Assembly: GCA_020347545.1 (NCBI GenBank)
Contig: CP070731.1
Location: 175,385-183,019 of the forward strand
DNA length: 7,635 bases
DNA from: Flavobacteriaceae bacterium
Lineage (GTDB): Bacteria > Bacteroidota > Bacteroidia > Flavobacteriales > Flavobacteriaceae
Direction: 5' to 3'
Position numbers and translations under genes: made by a program. The stretch's first letter is position 1; each line of letters opens with the position of its first letter. The notes below the pieces were generated by a model. That model ran no database searches, was not told where the DNA came from, and worked only from the letters and a program-made list of their open reading frames with translations. Below are positions 1 through 7,183 of this stretch, one piece after another.

Positions 1-1575
1 TGACTCATGATCTCCTCTAACGATCATTTTTCCGGCATTCTGAACATAGTTGGTTTCAACTTTAGATTCGTTGATTCCCAATCCCACTTTTTTGAAGTAA
101 ACGGCATAATCGATCGGCGTTCCCCCAATTACGTGATCATCAAAAAATTTCCCAACTGAAGGATAGGTCATATTTACGATCTCTTCTATAATTTTATCAT
201 CATCAAAGGGCTGATCTGTTCCATACTTAACCGATAATTCTTTCATCACTGACAGAATACCAACTTCTCCATTGCTTTCCTCCCTTAAAATAATATCAAG
301 ACACATTCCAATCAAGGCTCCTTTTTGATACACGTTATAGTAGTTCTTCGCGTAAGGCTGATCCAGAATGTTTTCACTCATTTCCGTAAAACTCATTGTA
401 TCATCCAAAGAAGCTGCGGTATTTATCTTGCTCATCATCTTATTAAAGAATTCCTCTTCGGATATAAGGCCTTGATCGATCTGAAATATATTGGCAAAAT
501 ACTCTGTCAGGCCCTCATACATCCATAAGTGTTTTGAGAAAGTTGGTTGATTATAATCAAAATAATGGACATCCTCGGAGTGTACTGACAACGGGGACAA
601 AATATGAAAAAATTCATGGGATACTATATCGATCAGTTGTTTTTCCAGACTTTCCTTCGGCATGGCTTCCGGCATTACAACAACTGTCGAGGTATGATGT
701 TCTAAAGCTCCAAAACCTGTAGGTGCTCCCGCATTCTTCCCTGCCAAATACACATATATGTCATAACGTTCAGTACTGTTCAGCTCACCCAGATAGTTTT
801 TTTGAGCCTCCATCATTTTAAACATCGTTTCTTTTAAACTGGTTGCGGAGTGAATTTTATTAGGAGAATAAACGCTAAGAACAATCTTGATATCACCTAC
901 CATAAACTCCTCTACATCCAGTTTCCCATACATCATAGGATTGTCAGTAATATCAAAGTACCTTGTAGCCTGGTATCTGGTAGTCACCACTTTCCCATCT
1001 TCTGAAATAACCTCCTCAACCATTTGAAGTGCAGAGGTTCTATCAAATTCTGCAGCGGCTGTAACATCCAAGACATAGGAATTTGACTTAAGTGAATCAA
1101 AATAGCCGATGAATCCATGAAGGTTCAAAACATAATTCTCATCTTCAATATTGGTTCCGGAGGGTGAAAATGGTGCAGCCTGGCCTAAACTTTCAACATC
1201 GAATGTATCATTTACCCAGTAGTTGACCTTTTCAAGCTCGGATGCCTCGTAAATCACCCATGTATTGGTATCAATTTTTTTTGTCTGTAGTTCATTCCCA
1301 TCATAATCCAAAGCCTGGAAGTCCTCAATAAAACTTCCAAAATCACTTATGGCATAAGTTCCCTGAACCACTCTTGGGAGTCTGAATACCACCGTATCCA
1401 TTGATATTCTTCCGGGGTTGATCGTTACAGGTACCTTATCGTCCTGAACTTTTGTCAAATCGATACTGCTTTCAATTGGATTGTTAACGGCCAGATCATT
1501 TCCTGTAGATTTAGCTGGCCCACAACTCGTAAGCACAAAGGCAATGCTAAAACTTAAAAGTAAAAGATGTTTCAT
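1..1575 (-). CDS. M61-family metallopeptidase lipoprotein (C-terminus outside window)
   Basis: The frame is open from an ATG at 1575 to the window edge, giving 525 residues with no stop codon; the C-terminus is missing. The N-terminus is a lipoprotein signal: Lys2, a hydrophobic stretch at about residues 4-15, then a lipobox Leu-Thr-Ser-Cys with the lipidated Cys at 18. The M61 catalytic core is visible: the GALEHHTS motif (residues 289-296), the zinc motif HEFFH (320-324), and the downstream LWMYEGLTEYFA segment, where Glu354 is the expected third zinc ligand. M61 enzymes are zinc aminopeptidases (glycyl aminopeptidase type), usually with an N-terminal beta domain, a thermolysin-like catalytic domain and a C-terminal PDZ domain. 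The PDZ part probably lies beyond the left edge. The substrate cannot be read from the sequence. The residues after HEFFH (ILSPLSVHS) differ from the HxWNVK form of classical members. The protein is expected to be anchored in the outer membrane. It lies downstream of fhs on the same strand, 94 bp away. Confidence 0.93.
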   Translation of the reverse strand, partial: MKHLLLLSFSIAFVLTSCGPAKSTGNDLAVNNPIESSIDLTKVQDDKVPVTINPGRISMDTVVFRLPRVVQGTYAISDFGSFIEDFQALDYDGNELQTKKIDTNTWVIYEASELEKVNYWVNDTFDVESLGQAAPFSPSGTNIEDENYVLNLHGFIGYFDSLKSNSYVLDVTAAAEFDRTSALQMVEEVISEDGKVVTTRYQATRYFDITDNPMMYGKLDVEEFMVGDIKIVLSVYSPNKIHSATSLKETMFKMMEAQKNYLGELNSTERYDIYVYLAGKNAGAPTGFGALEHHTSTVVVMPEAMPKESLEKQLIDIVSHEFFHILSPLSVHSEDVHYFDYNQPTFSKHLWMYEGLTEYFANIFQIDQGLISEEEFFNKMMSKINTAASLDDTMSFTEMSENILDQPYAKNYYNVYQKGALIGMCLDIILREESNGEVGILSVMKELSVKYGTDQPFDDDKIIEEIVNMTYPSVGKFFDDHVIGGTPIDYAVYFKKVGLGINESKVETNYVQNAGKMIVRGDHES

Positions 1576-1669
1576 ATACTAATATTTTGGTTATTCTATT
1601 TTGCTTATAAGTGCCAAAAATCAACTTTTGATACAATTCATTTACTTAAAAAAATGTTAATGTTTAGAA
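1576..1669 (-). other. Intergenic gap fhs to M61 peptidase, no clear signals
   Basis: This 94-bp AT-rich spacer holds no convincing hairpin terminator after fhs. On the minus strand, GATTTTTG is one base off the Bacteroidota -7 consensus TAnnTTTG, but no TTG lies at the expected distance of about 19 bases upstream. Cotranscription of fhs and the peptidase gene, or a weak private promoter, are both possible. Confidence 0.4.
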
Positions 1670-3343
1670 TCAGGACAGTCCCGAAATCACTCCCTTTTCA
1701 TCTATTGACATATTTTCCGACGCAGGACGCGCAGGTAAACCGGGCATTCTCATCATTTTTCCTAAAATCGGAATAATAAATCCGGCGCCCGCTGCAATCT
1801 CAATTTCCCGAACCGTAATTTCAAAATTTTCAGGCCTTCCTACAAGGGTTTCCACATCTGAAAAAGATTTTTGGGTCTTTGCCATGCAAACAGCAAAATC
1901 ATTGAACCCCAATCGTTCAATTCTTCTCAAATTCAGTTTCGCCTTTTTATCGTAAGAGACACTGGTTGCCCCGTAAATCTCTCTCGCTATGGTTTCGATT
2001 TTCTCCTTTACCGGAGACTTCCAATTGTATAAGGGTTGAAACTTTGAATCAGCATTTTCCACAGTTTCCTTGACTACCTTAGCCAGCTCGCTTGTTCCCT
2101 CTCCTCCTTTGGCCCATCCGTCCGAAACAACGGCTTTTACACCCATTTTATCACATGCTTCAATAACCAAATTTACCTCCTCCTCTGTATCATTTAAGAA
2201 AGAGTTGATAGCTACTACCGGTTGAATTCTAAATTTTCTGACATTTTCAATATGTTTCTCAAGGTTGGCCAACCCTTTGGATACCAGTGATGCGTCGGGT
2301 TCATTTACCTTATCCTTATGCGCTCCTCCATGATGACGAAGTGCTCGTATCGTTGCCACCAAAACCACTGCTTTTGGATTCAAACCAGATGCCGCACATT
2401 TTATATTCAAAAACTTTTCAGCCCCAAGATCGGCTCCGAATCCAGCCTCGGTAACCACATAATCTGATAAAGACAAGCCCATTTTTGTAGCGAGTATCGT
2501 GTTTGTTCCCTGAGCAATATTGGCAAAAGGACCTCCATGAATAATGGCCGGGTTTTTTTCAAGAGTTTGAACAAGGTTGGGTTTAATTGCGTCTTTTAAC
2601 AAAATAGCCATGGCATTTTCTGCCTTTAGATCTCTTGCGAATACAGGTTTTTTGTCAAAAGTAAATCCAATGAAAATATCCCCTAACCTTTTTTTCAGGT
2701 CCTCAAAACCAGTTGCCATACAGAGAATCGCCATAACCTCTGAAGCCGGTGTAATGTTAAACCCATCTTCTCTCGGTACTCCATTGGCGGTTCCCCCGAG
2801 ACCGATAGTAATTTGTCTAAGGGACCTGTCATTCATATCAATCACCCTTTTCCAAAAAATAGTCCTGGGATCCAGATTTAAATTATTTGAAGCCTGAAGA
2901 TTATTGTCTATTAAGGCTGAAAGTAAATTATTTGCTTTCTCAACAGCGTTGAAATCACCGGTAAAATGAAGGTTAATATCCTCCATAGGAACAACTTGAG
3001 AGTACCCGCCACCCGCGGCACCACCCTTAATTCCAAACACCGGACCTAATGAAGGCTCCCTTAAAACGACGGTTGCCTTTTCTCCTATCTTATTCAGTCC
3101 TTCCGCCAGCCCAATTGATACCGTAGTTTTCCCTTCACCGGCAGGAGTTGGGGTTATTGCAGTAACGAGAACCAAGTTGTTTTTTTCTACTTTTTCCTCA
3201 TCAATAAGGTCCAGAGGAAGCTTGGCTTTATACTTTCCAAACAACTCCAGATCATCCTCATCAATATTAAGTTTTGATCCTATTTCTTTTATATGAGACA
3301 ATGATGCTCCCTGAGCAATTTCAATATCTGATTTGTATTCCAT
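1670..3343 (-). CDS. fhs: Formate--tetrahydrofolate ligase (10-formyl-THF synthetase)
   Basis: This cytoplasmic enzyme makes 10-formyl-tetrahydrofolate from formate, tetrahydrofolate and ATP, feeding one-carbon units to purine synthesis and initiator-tRNA formylation. The 557 residues match the usual length of about 555. Visible motifs in order: the ATP-binding P-loop TPTPAGEGKTT (64-74, Lys72); REPSLGPVFGIKGGAAGGG (95-113), with Arg95 and a glycine-rich loop; HGGPFANIAQGTNT (269-282); EAGFGADLGAEKF (299-311); RALRHHGG (333-340). Phe382 and Trp410 (in SDGWAKGGEG) sit at the spacing of the folate-stacking Phe384 and Trp412 of the Moorella thermoacetica enzyme. The C-terminus has the conserved MPGLPARPA segment. 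The ATG at 3343 gives the normal N-terminus; no Shine-Dalgarno is seen, as is usual in Bacteroidota. The gene is transcribed divergently from secDF and may be cotranscribed with the M61 peptidase gene downstream. No key residue appears lost. Confidence 0.98.
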   Translation of the reverse strand: MEYKSDIEIAQGASLSHIKEIGSKLNIDEDDLELFGKYKAKLPLDLIDEEKVEKNNLVLVTAITPTPAGEGKTTVSIGLAEGLNKIGEKATVVLREPSLGPVFGIKGGAAGGGYSQVVPMEDINLHFTGDFNAVEKANNLLSALIDNNLQASNNLNLDPRTIFWKRVIDMNDRSLRQITIGLGGTANGVPREDGFNITPASEVMAILCMATGFEDLKKRLGDIFIGFTFDKKPVFARDLKAENAMAILLKDAIKPNLVQTLEKNPAIIHGGPFANIAQGTNTILATKMGLSLSDYVVTEAGFGADLGAEKFLNIKCAASGLNPKAVVLVATIRALRHHGGAHKDKVNEPDASLVSKGLANLEKHIENVRKFRIQPVVAINSFLNDTEEEVNLVIEACDKMGVKAVVSDGWAKGGEGTSELAKVVKETVENADSKFQPLYNWKSPVKEKIETIAREIYGATSVSYDKKAKLNLRRIERLGFNDFAVCMAKTQKSFSDVETLVGRPENFEITVREIEIAAGAGFIIPILGKMMRMPGLPARPASENMSIDEKGVISGLS

Positions 3344-3371
3344 TTTGTTGATATTTGGTCGTCTAAGGTAG

Positions 3372-3401
3372 CAAAAAAAATGTCTTTGACTTATGTCTCA
3401 A
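3372..3401 (-). promoter_or_regulatory. Candidate fhs promoter (Bacteroidota type)
   Basis: Read on the minus strand, TTG (3399-3401) is followed after 19 bases by TTTTTTTG (3372-3379), one mismatch from the Bacteroidota -7 box TAnnTTTG. The predicted transcript would start near 3366, leaving a leader of about 20 bases before the fhs ATG. A perfect TAnnTTTG match (TATTTTTG, 3470-3477 minus strand) is an alternative, but its nearest TTG is 26 bases upstream and it would give a leader of about 120 bases. The choice between them is inference. Confidence 0.35.
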
Positions 3402-3450
3402 TAGGCTGAAAATTATAGGGCTTATTTCTTTTAAAGCTAAATCTTTTGAG

Positions 3451-3458
3451 TATATTTG
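3451..3458 (+). promoter_or_regulatory. secDF promoter -7 box (TATATTTG)
   Basis: TATATTTG is an exact match to the Bacteroidota -7 element TAnnTTTG, followed by C as is often seen in Flavobacteriia. At 19 bases upstream there is TTT (3429-3431) rather than TTG, so the -33 element is weak. Transcription would start near 3464, giving a leader of about 37 bases before secDF. Confidence 0.5.
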
Positions 3459-3490
3459 CCCGATTAAATCAAAAATAAGATTATTTAAAT

Positions 3491-3494
3491 AGGA
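3491..3494 (+). promoter_or_regulatory. Shine-Dalgarno-like AGGA before secDF
   Basis: AGGA lies six bases upstream of the secDF ATG at 3501, a normal Shine-Dalgarno distance. The other starts in this window (fhs, hpt, adk) lack such a motif. Bacteroidota rely little on Shine-Dalgarno pairing, so this may be chance. Confidence 0.3.
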
Positions 3495-3500
3495 TAAGGA

Positions 3501-6473
3501 ATGCAAAACAAGGGACTTATTAGATTATTTGCTGTCATTTTGAGTGTGGTATGTTTGTACCAGTTGTCATTCACGTGGTTTGCAAAAAATGTTGAGAAAG
3601 ATGCTGTTATCTATGCAGAGTCAAAAGCAGAAGCAACCGATTCGGAAGAATTGGGCAAAATGGAGAGAGAATACTTAGATTCCATAGCAAATACACCTGT
3701 TATAAATCTGGGCTTTGCTGAATTTACTTACAATGAAGTAAAGGAAAAAGAGATCAATCTTGGACTGGATCTCAAAGGAGGTATCAATGCCATTCTTGAG
3801 GTTTCTGTTAAAGATATCCTTTTTGGCTTATCGAATGAGTCCAAAAACCCTGTTTTTAATGAGGCATTGAACAATGCCGCGCAGGCTCAGAAAAACAGTG
3901 ATAAAGATTATTTACAATTATTCTACGAAGAATTTGACAAAGCGAGTCAGGGATCCGTAAAACTTAGTGACCCGTCCATTTTTGGGAACAAATCTCTTAA
4001 AGACAAAATTAACTTTAAGATGAGTGATGATGAAGTGAAGCCTATCCTTCAGGAAGAAGTGAAAGGATCCATCAGCACGGCATTTGAAGTATTAAGAAGT
4101 CGTATTGACCGTTTTGGGGTTACACAACCTAACATTCAAAGAATCGGTGAATCAGGAAGGATTTTGATTGAATTGCCGGGAGCAAAAGATATTGACCGTG
4201 TAAGAAAGCTTTTGCAAAGTACAGCAGAGTTACAGTTTTGGGAAGTGTTTAACAATCAGGAACTTTCCCAATTCTTCATATCTGCCAATAATAAATTGGC
4301 TGAAATCCTTAAAGTTGAGGACTTAGAAGAGGTTAAGGACACAACACAAACCGTGGATGATGAAATAGATGACCTACTTGGTGAAGTAAAGGATTCTGTG
4401 GATTTTGAAGCCGCTAACCCGTTGTTCAGCAAGCTTTTCCCACGCTTTCCACAGTCTCAAAATGACATTAGTTCTGTTATTGCTACGGCAAGCCTAAAAG
4501 ATACTGCAGAGATCAATCAATATCTCGCAATGAAAGAGATTAGGGCTTTGTTACCAGCAGAACAGAAATATGCGAAATTTGCCTGGGACGCTAAAGCTAC
4601 AGATGATTTCATCAGGTTATATGCCTTAAAATCCAACAGAAACGACGAAGCTCCTATTCAGGGAGATGTTATTTCAGATGCGAGCCAGGTGTTTGACCAA
4701 TTAGGCGCAAATCCTGAGGTGAGCATGACCATGAATAGCAAAGGAACAAAACAGTGGGCTAAAATGACTACGGCCAATGTTGGAAAATTTGTTGCGGTTG
4801 TACTCGATGACTATGTATATTCAGCACCTCGTGTAAATGATGCTATCACCACAGGTAGGACTTCCATTATGGGCCAGTTCACAATTGACGAAGCCCAGGA
4901 TCTTGCCAACGCCTTGAAATCTGGTAAACTTCCGGCTGCAGCCAGAATAATTCAATCAGATGTAGTTGGTCCGTCACTTGGTCAGGAAGCTATTGACAGC
5001 GGTACTTATTCATTTATTATCGCCTTGATCATTGTATTGATCTGGATGGTATTTTATTATGGTAAGGCAGGTATCTTCTCAGATATCGCACTCGCACTTA
5101 ACATACTTTTCATATTTGGTGTTCTTACCTCATTTGGTGCCGTTCTAACCTTACCAGGTATTGCCGGTATCGTATTGACAATTGGTATGTCGGTTGATGC
5201 CAATGTACTTATTTATGAGCGAATCAAAGAAGAGTTAAATAAAGGAAAAGGCCTTAAGGAAGCTATTAATGACGGTTTCGGAGGCGCCTTATCATCTATT
5301 CTTGATGCCAATATAACCACCTTGTTAACGGGTATCATCTTATATGTATTTGGTACGGGGCCGGTAAAAGGATTTGCCACTACGTTAATGATCGGTATTG
5401 TTACTTCACTTTTCTCAGCAATATTCATCACAAGATTGCTTATTGAATGGTACGTGAACAAAGAAAGAAAACTGACTTTTAATACAAATATTACCAAAAA
5501 CTGGTTTAAAGATATTGATGTTGACTTCCTAAAGAAAAGAAAGATGTCTTTCATCGTTTCAGGTATAATTCTTGTTATTGGTCTGGGTTCATTATTCACC
5601 AACGGATTAAATTACGGGGTAGACTTCAAAGGGGGTAGAACTTATACGGTGCGTTTTGAAGACAATGTAAGTCCGCCTGAAATTGCAAGCAGTTTAAAAG
5701 ATGCCTTTGAAAGTTCACCTGAGGTTAAGACTTTTGGATCGGCAAATCAGTTGAAAATCACAACTAAATATAAAATTGATGATTACGGAGTAGAGGTAGA
5801 AGATGAAATTCAGCAGTTACTTTATAACGGGTTAGGTGCTTATTTCCCTGAAAGCCTGAGTTATGAGCAATTCAAACCTGGTGATAAAGAAGTTAATTTA
5901 GGGATCATGGAGTTCTATATGGTCGGGCCTACGATTGCGGATGATATCAAGCAAGCAGCATTCTGGGCGATCATAGGGTCTTTGATCGTTGTATTTATCT
6001 ATATCCTGATCAGATTTAGAAAATGGCAGTTCAGCCTTGGTGCTGTTGCTGCGGTATTCCATGATGTCTTAATTGTACTTTCAATATTTTCTCTGTTCTA
6101 CAAGATTCTTCCGTTTGACATGGAGATCGGACAGTCGTTTATTGCAGCCATACTTACTGTGGTGGGTTATTCGTTGAATGATACGGTGGTTATTTTTGAC
6201 CGTATCAGAGAGTTCGACAATAAGCATCCGATGTGGAAATATTCAAGAACTGTAAATACAGCCTTGAGCAGTACTTTGGGACGTACGGTAAATACGTCTT
6301 TGACTACCCTGATTGTGTTACTCGCTATCTTTATTTTTGGAGGTGACTCGATCAAAGGGTTTATGTTTGCCCTGATCATTGGGGTAATCGTTGGTACGTA
6401 CTCATCTTTGTTCATTGCATCGCCGATTATGTACGATACAACCGAAAAATTGAACAAGAAAAAAAAGAGTTAA
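3501..6473 (+). CDS. secDF: Protein translocase subunit SecDF (fused SecD-SecF)
   Basis: SecDF is an inner-membrane RND-type protein that uses the proton gradient to pull preproteins out of the SecYEG channel on the periplasmic side. This 990-residue protein is a SecD-SecF fusion. SecD half: first membrane segment at about residues 6-26; the LGLDLKGG motif (87-94); a large periplasmic P1 region with FEVLRSRIDRFGV (195-207) and the ALKSGKLPA motif (471-479); membrane segments at about 503-650. The fourth carries SVDANVLIYERI (564-575), where Asp566 matches the essential SecD aspartate. SecF half: membrane segment at about 683-700; GVDFKGG (706-712); membrane segments at about 818-975, with VGYSLNDTVVIFDRIRE (888-904), where Asp894 matches the essential SecF aspartate. 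That gives 12 predicted segments. An acidic insertion at about 263-305 enlarges the P1 region. The last residues are Lys-rich (KKKKS), consistent with a cytoplasmic C-terminus. The gene has its own promoter box and terminator, so it is probably monocistronic. Confidence 0.98.
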   Translation: MQNKGLIRLFAVILSVVCLYQLSFTWFAKNVEKDAVIYAESKAEATDSEELGKMEREYLDSIANTPVINLGFAEFTYNEVKEKEINLGLDLKGGINAILEVSVKDILFGLSNESKNPVFNEALNNAAQAQKNSDKDYLQLFYEEFDKASQGSVKLSDPSIFGNKSLKDKINFKMSDDEVKPILQEEVKGSISTAFEVLRSRIDRFGVTQPNIQRIGESGRILIELPGAKDIDRVRKLLQSTAELQFWEVFNNQELSQFFISANNKLAEILKVEDLEEVKDTTQTVDDEIDDLLGEVKDSVDFEAANPLFSKLFPRFPQSQNDISSVIATASLKDTAEINQYLAMKEIRALLPAEQKYAKFAWDAKATDDFIRLYALKSNRNDEAPIQGDVISDASQVFDQLGANPEVSMTMNSKGTKQWAKMTTANVGKFVAVVLDDYVYSAPRVNDAITTGRTSIMGQFTIDEAQDLANALKSGKLPAAARIIQSDVVGPSLGQEAIDSGTYSFIIALIIVLIWMVFYYGKAGIFSDIALALNILFIFGVLTSFGAVLTLPGIAGIVLTIGMSVDANVLIYERIKEELNKGKGLKEAINDGFGGALSSILDANITTLLTGIILYVFGTGPVKGFATTLMIGIVTSLFSAIFITRLLIEWYVNKERKLTFNTNITKNWFKDIDVDFLKKRKMSFIVSGIILVIGLGSLFTNGLNYGVDFKGGRTYTVRFEDNVSPPEIASSLKDAFESSPEVKTFGSANQLKITTKYKIDDYGVEVEDEIQQLLYNGLGAYFPESLSYEQFKPGDKEVNLGIMEFYMVGPTIADDIKQAAFWAIIGSLIVVFIYILIRFRKWQFSLGAVAAVFHDVLIVLSIFSLFYKILPFDMEIGQSFIAAILTVVGYSLNDTVVIFDRIREFDNKHPMWKYSRTVNTALSSTLGRTVNTSLTTLIVLLAIFIFGGDSIKGFMFALIIGVIVGTYSSLFIASPIMYDTTEKLNKKKKS

Positions 6474-6502
6474 GAATTCTAAAGTCTGTGCTCAAATAAT
6501 AT

Positions 6503-6545
6503 AAAAACCTTTTAGGAGATATTTCCTGAAAGGTTTTTACTTTTT
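6503..6545 (+). terminator. Intrinsic terminator after secDF
   Basis: A 15-bp stem pairs AAAAACCTTTTAGGA (6503-6517) with TCCTGAAAGGTTTTT (6524-6538), with a single T-G wobble (6513/6528) and a six-base loop. The right arm ends in five T, and another T5 run follows at 6541-6545. It begins 30 bases after the secDF stop. The A-tract on the left arm would also let it act on the minus strand, though no minus-strand gene ends here. Confidence 0.85.
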
Positions 6546-6548
6546 ACC

Positions 6549-6556
6549 TATTTTTG
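6549..6556 (+). promoter_or_regulatory. hpt-adk promoter -7 box (TATTTTTG)
   Basis: TATTTTTG is an exact TAnnTTTG match, followed by C, placed 67 bases before the hpt ATG. A -33-like CTG (6526-6528, one mismatch to TTG) sits 20 bases upstream, inside the right arm of the secDF terminator. The predicted leader is about 53 bases, with no recognisable riboswitch. Confidence 0.45.
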
Positions 6557-6615
6557 CATTTTCTTTTTAGCATTAAAGAAAAGTTTTTTGAAGATAATTT
6601 TTCAGCTCGTTAACT

Positions 6616-7155
6616 ATGGATAGTATTCAACTTCACGATAAACATTTTGTACCCTTCATAAGCAGGGAAAGAATTGATAAATACGTTGAATTTCTTGCGA
6701 GTCAGATCGCAGAGGACATTGAAGAAGGTGATGTTCCCATTTTCATAGGAATCCTGAACGGATCATTTATGTTTGCCTCTGATTTCATGAAAAAATTCAA
6801 AAGAGACTGCCATATAACATTTGTAAAAATGGCCTCTTACGAAGGCGTTAATTCAACGGGTAAGATCAAACATCTTGTAGGAATAAATGAAGACCTTAAA
6901 GGGAAAACGGTAATTATACTCGAAGATATTATCGATACAGGAAATACCTTGGCTGAGATCTATGAAATTTTTCGGGATAAAGAAGTAAAGAAACTTAAAA
7001 TTGCAACCTTATTCTTTAAACCGGATGTATTCAGAAAAGAATTGCCTATTGACTATATCGGCAAGTCTATCGAAGATAAATTTGTCGTTGGTTATGGACT
7101 CGATTATGATGGCCTGGGAAGAAACCTTCCGGATATTTATCAGTTAAAAGTTTGA
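6616..7155 (+). CDS. hpt: Hypoxanthine phosphoribosyltransferase
   Basis: This cytoplasmic purine-salvage enzyme joins hypoxanthine (and often guanine) to PRPP, forming IMP or GMP and pyrophosphate. The 179 residues are the normal bacterial length. The type I phosphoribosyltransferase signature VIILEDIIDTGNTL (99-112) binds PRPP, with acidic Glu103-Asp104 and Asp107 as the probable catalytic base. KMASYEG (71-77) is the flexible-loop region. Lys135 (in FFKPD) corresponds to the purine-contacting Lys of human HPRT, and DKFVVGYGLDY (154-164) with Arg169 closes the base and pyrophosphate site. The first active-site loop reads LNGSFMF (47-53), with Asn48 where many members have Lys. The ATG at 6616 gives the expected N-terminus; no Shine-Dalgarno is visible. 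adk follows after 28 bp, so the two are probably cotranscribed from the box at 6549. Guanine versus hypoxanthine preference cannot be decided by eye. Confidence 0.96.
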   Translation: MDSIQLHDKHFVPFISRERIDKYVEFLASQIAEDIEEGDVPIFIGILNGSFMFASDFMKKFKRDCHITFVKMASYEGVNSTGKIKHLVGINEDLKGKTVIILEDIIDTGNTLAEIYEIFRDKEVKKLKIATLFFKPDVFRKELPIDYIGKSIEDKFVVGYGLDYDGLGRNLPDIYQLKV

Positions 7156-7183
7156 TTATACAACAGAGAAATAAATTATTGAA

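Noticed and set aside
325..722. Two short plus-strand open frames of 67 and 62 codons
   Set aside because: They lie opposite the M61 peptidase coding frame, which has clear family motifs, and their products resemble nothing recognisable.
1650..1669. T-rich run on the minus strand just after the fhs stop as a terminator
   Set aside because: I could not find a stem preceding the T run, so it does not qualify as an intrinsic terminator.
2577..2897. Plus-strand open frame of 106 codons inside fhs
   Set aside because: It is antisense to strongly conserved fhs sequence; the frame stays open because of the codon composition of the real gene.
5213..5602. Minus-strand open frame of 129 codons inside secDF
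   Set aside because: It is antisense to the conserved SecD membrane region, has no start context, and its product resembles no known family.
6167..6457. Minus-strand open frame of 96 codons at the 3' end of secDF
   Set aside because: It is antisense to the conserved SecF motif with Asp894, with no promoter or family resemblance.
6559..6589. Second hairpin plus T-run in the hpt leader (TTTTCTTT / AAAGAAAA, then six T)
   Set aside because: The eight-pair stem has only one G-C pair and lies in low-complexity A/T sequence, so it is likely too weak to act as a terminator or attenuator.
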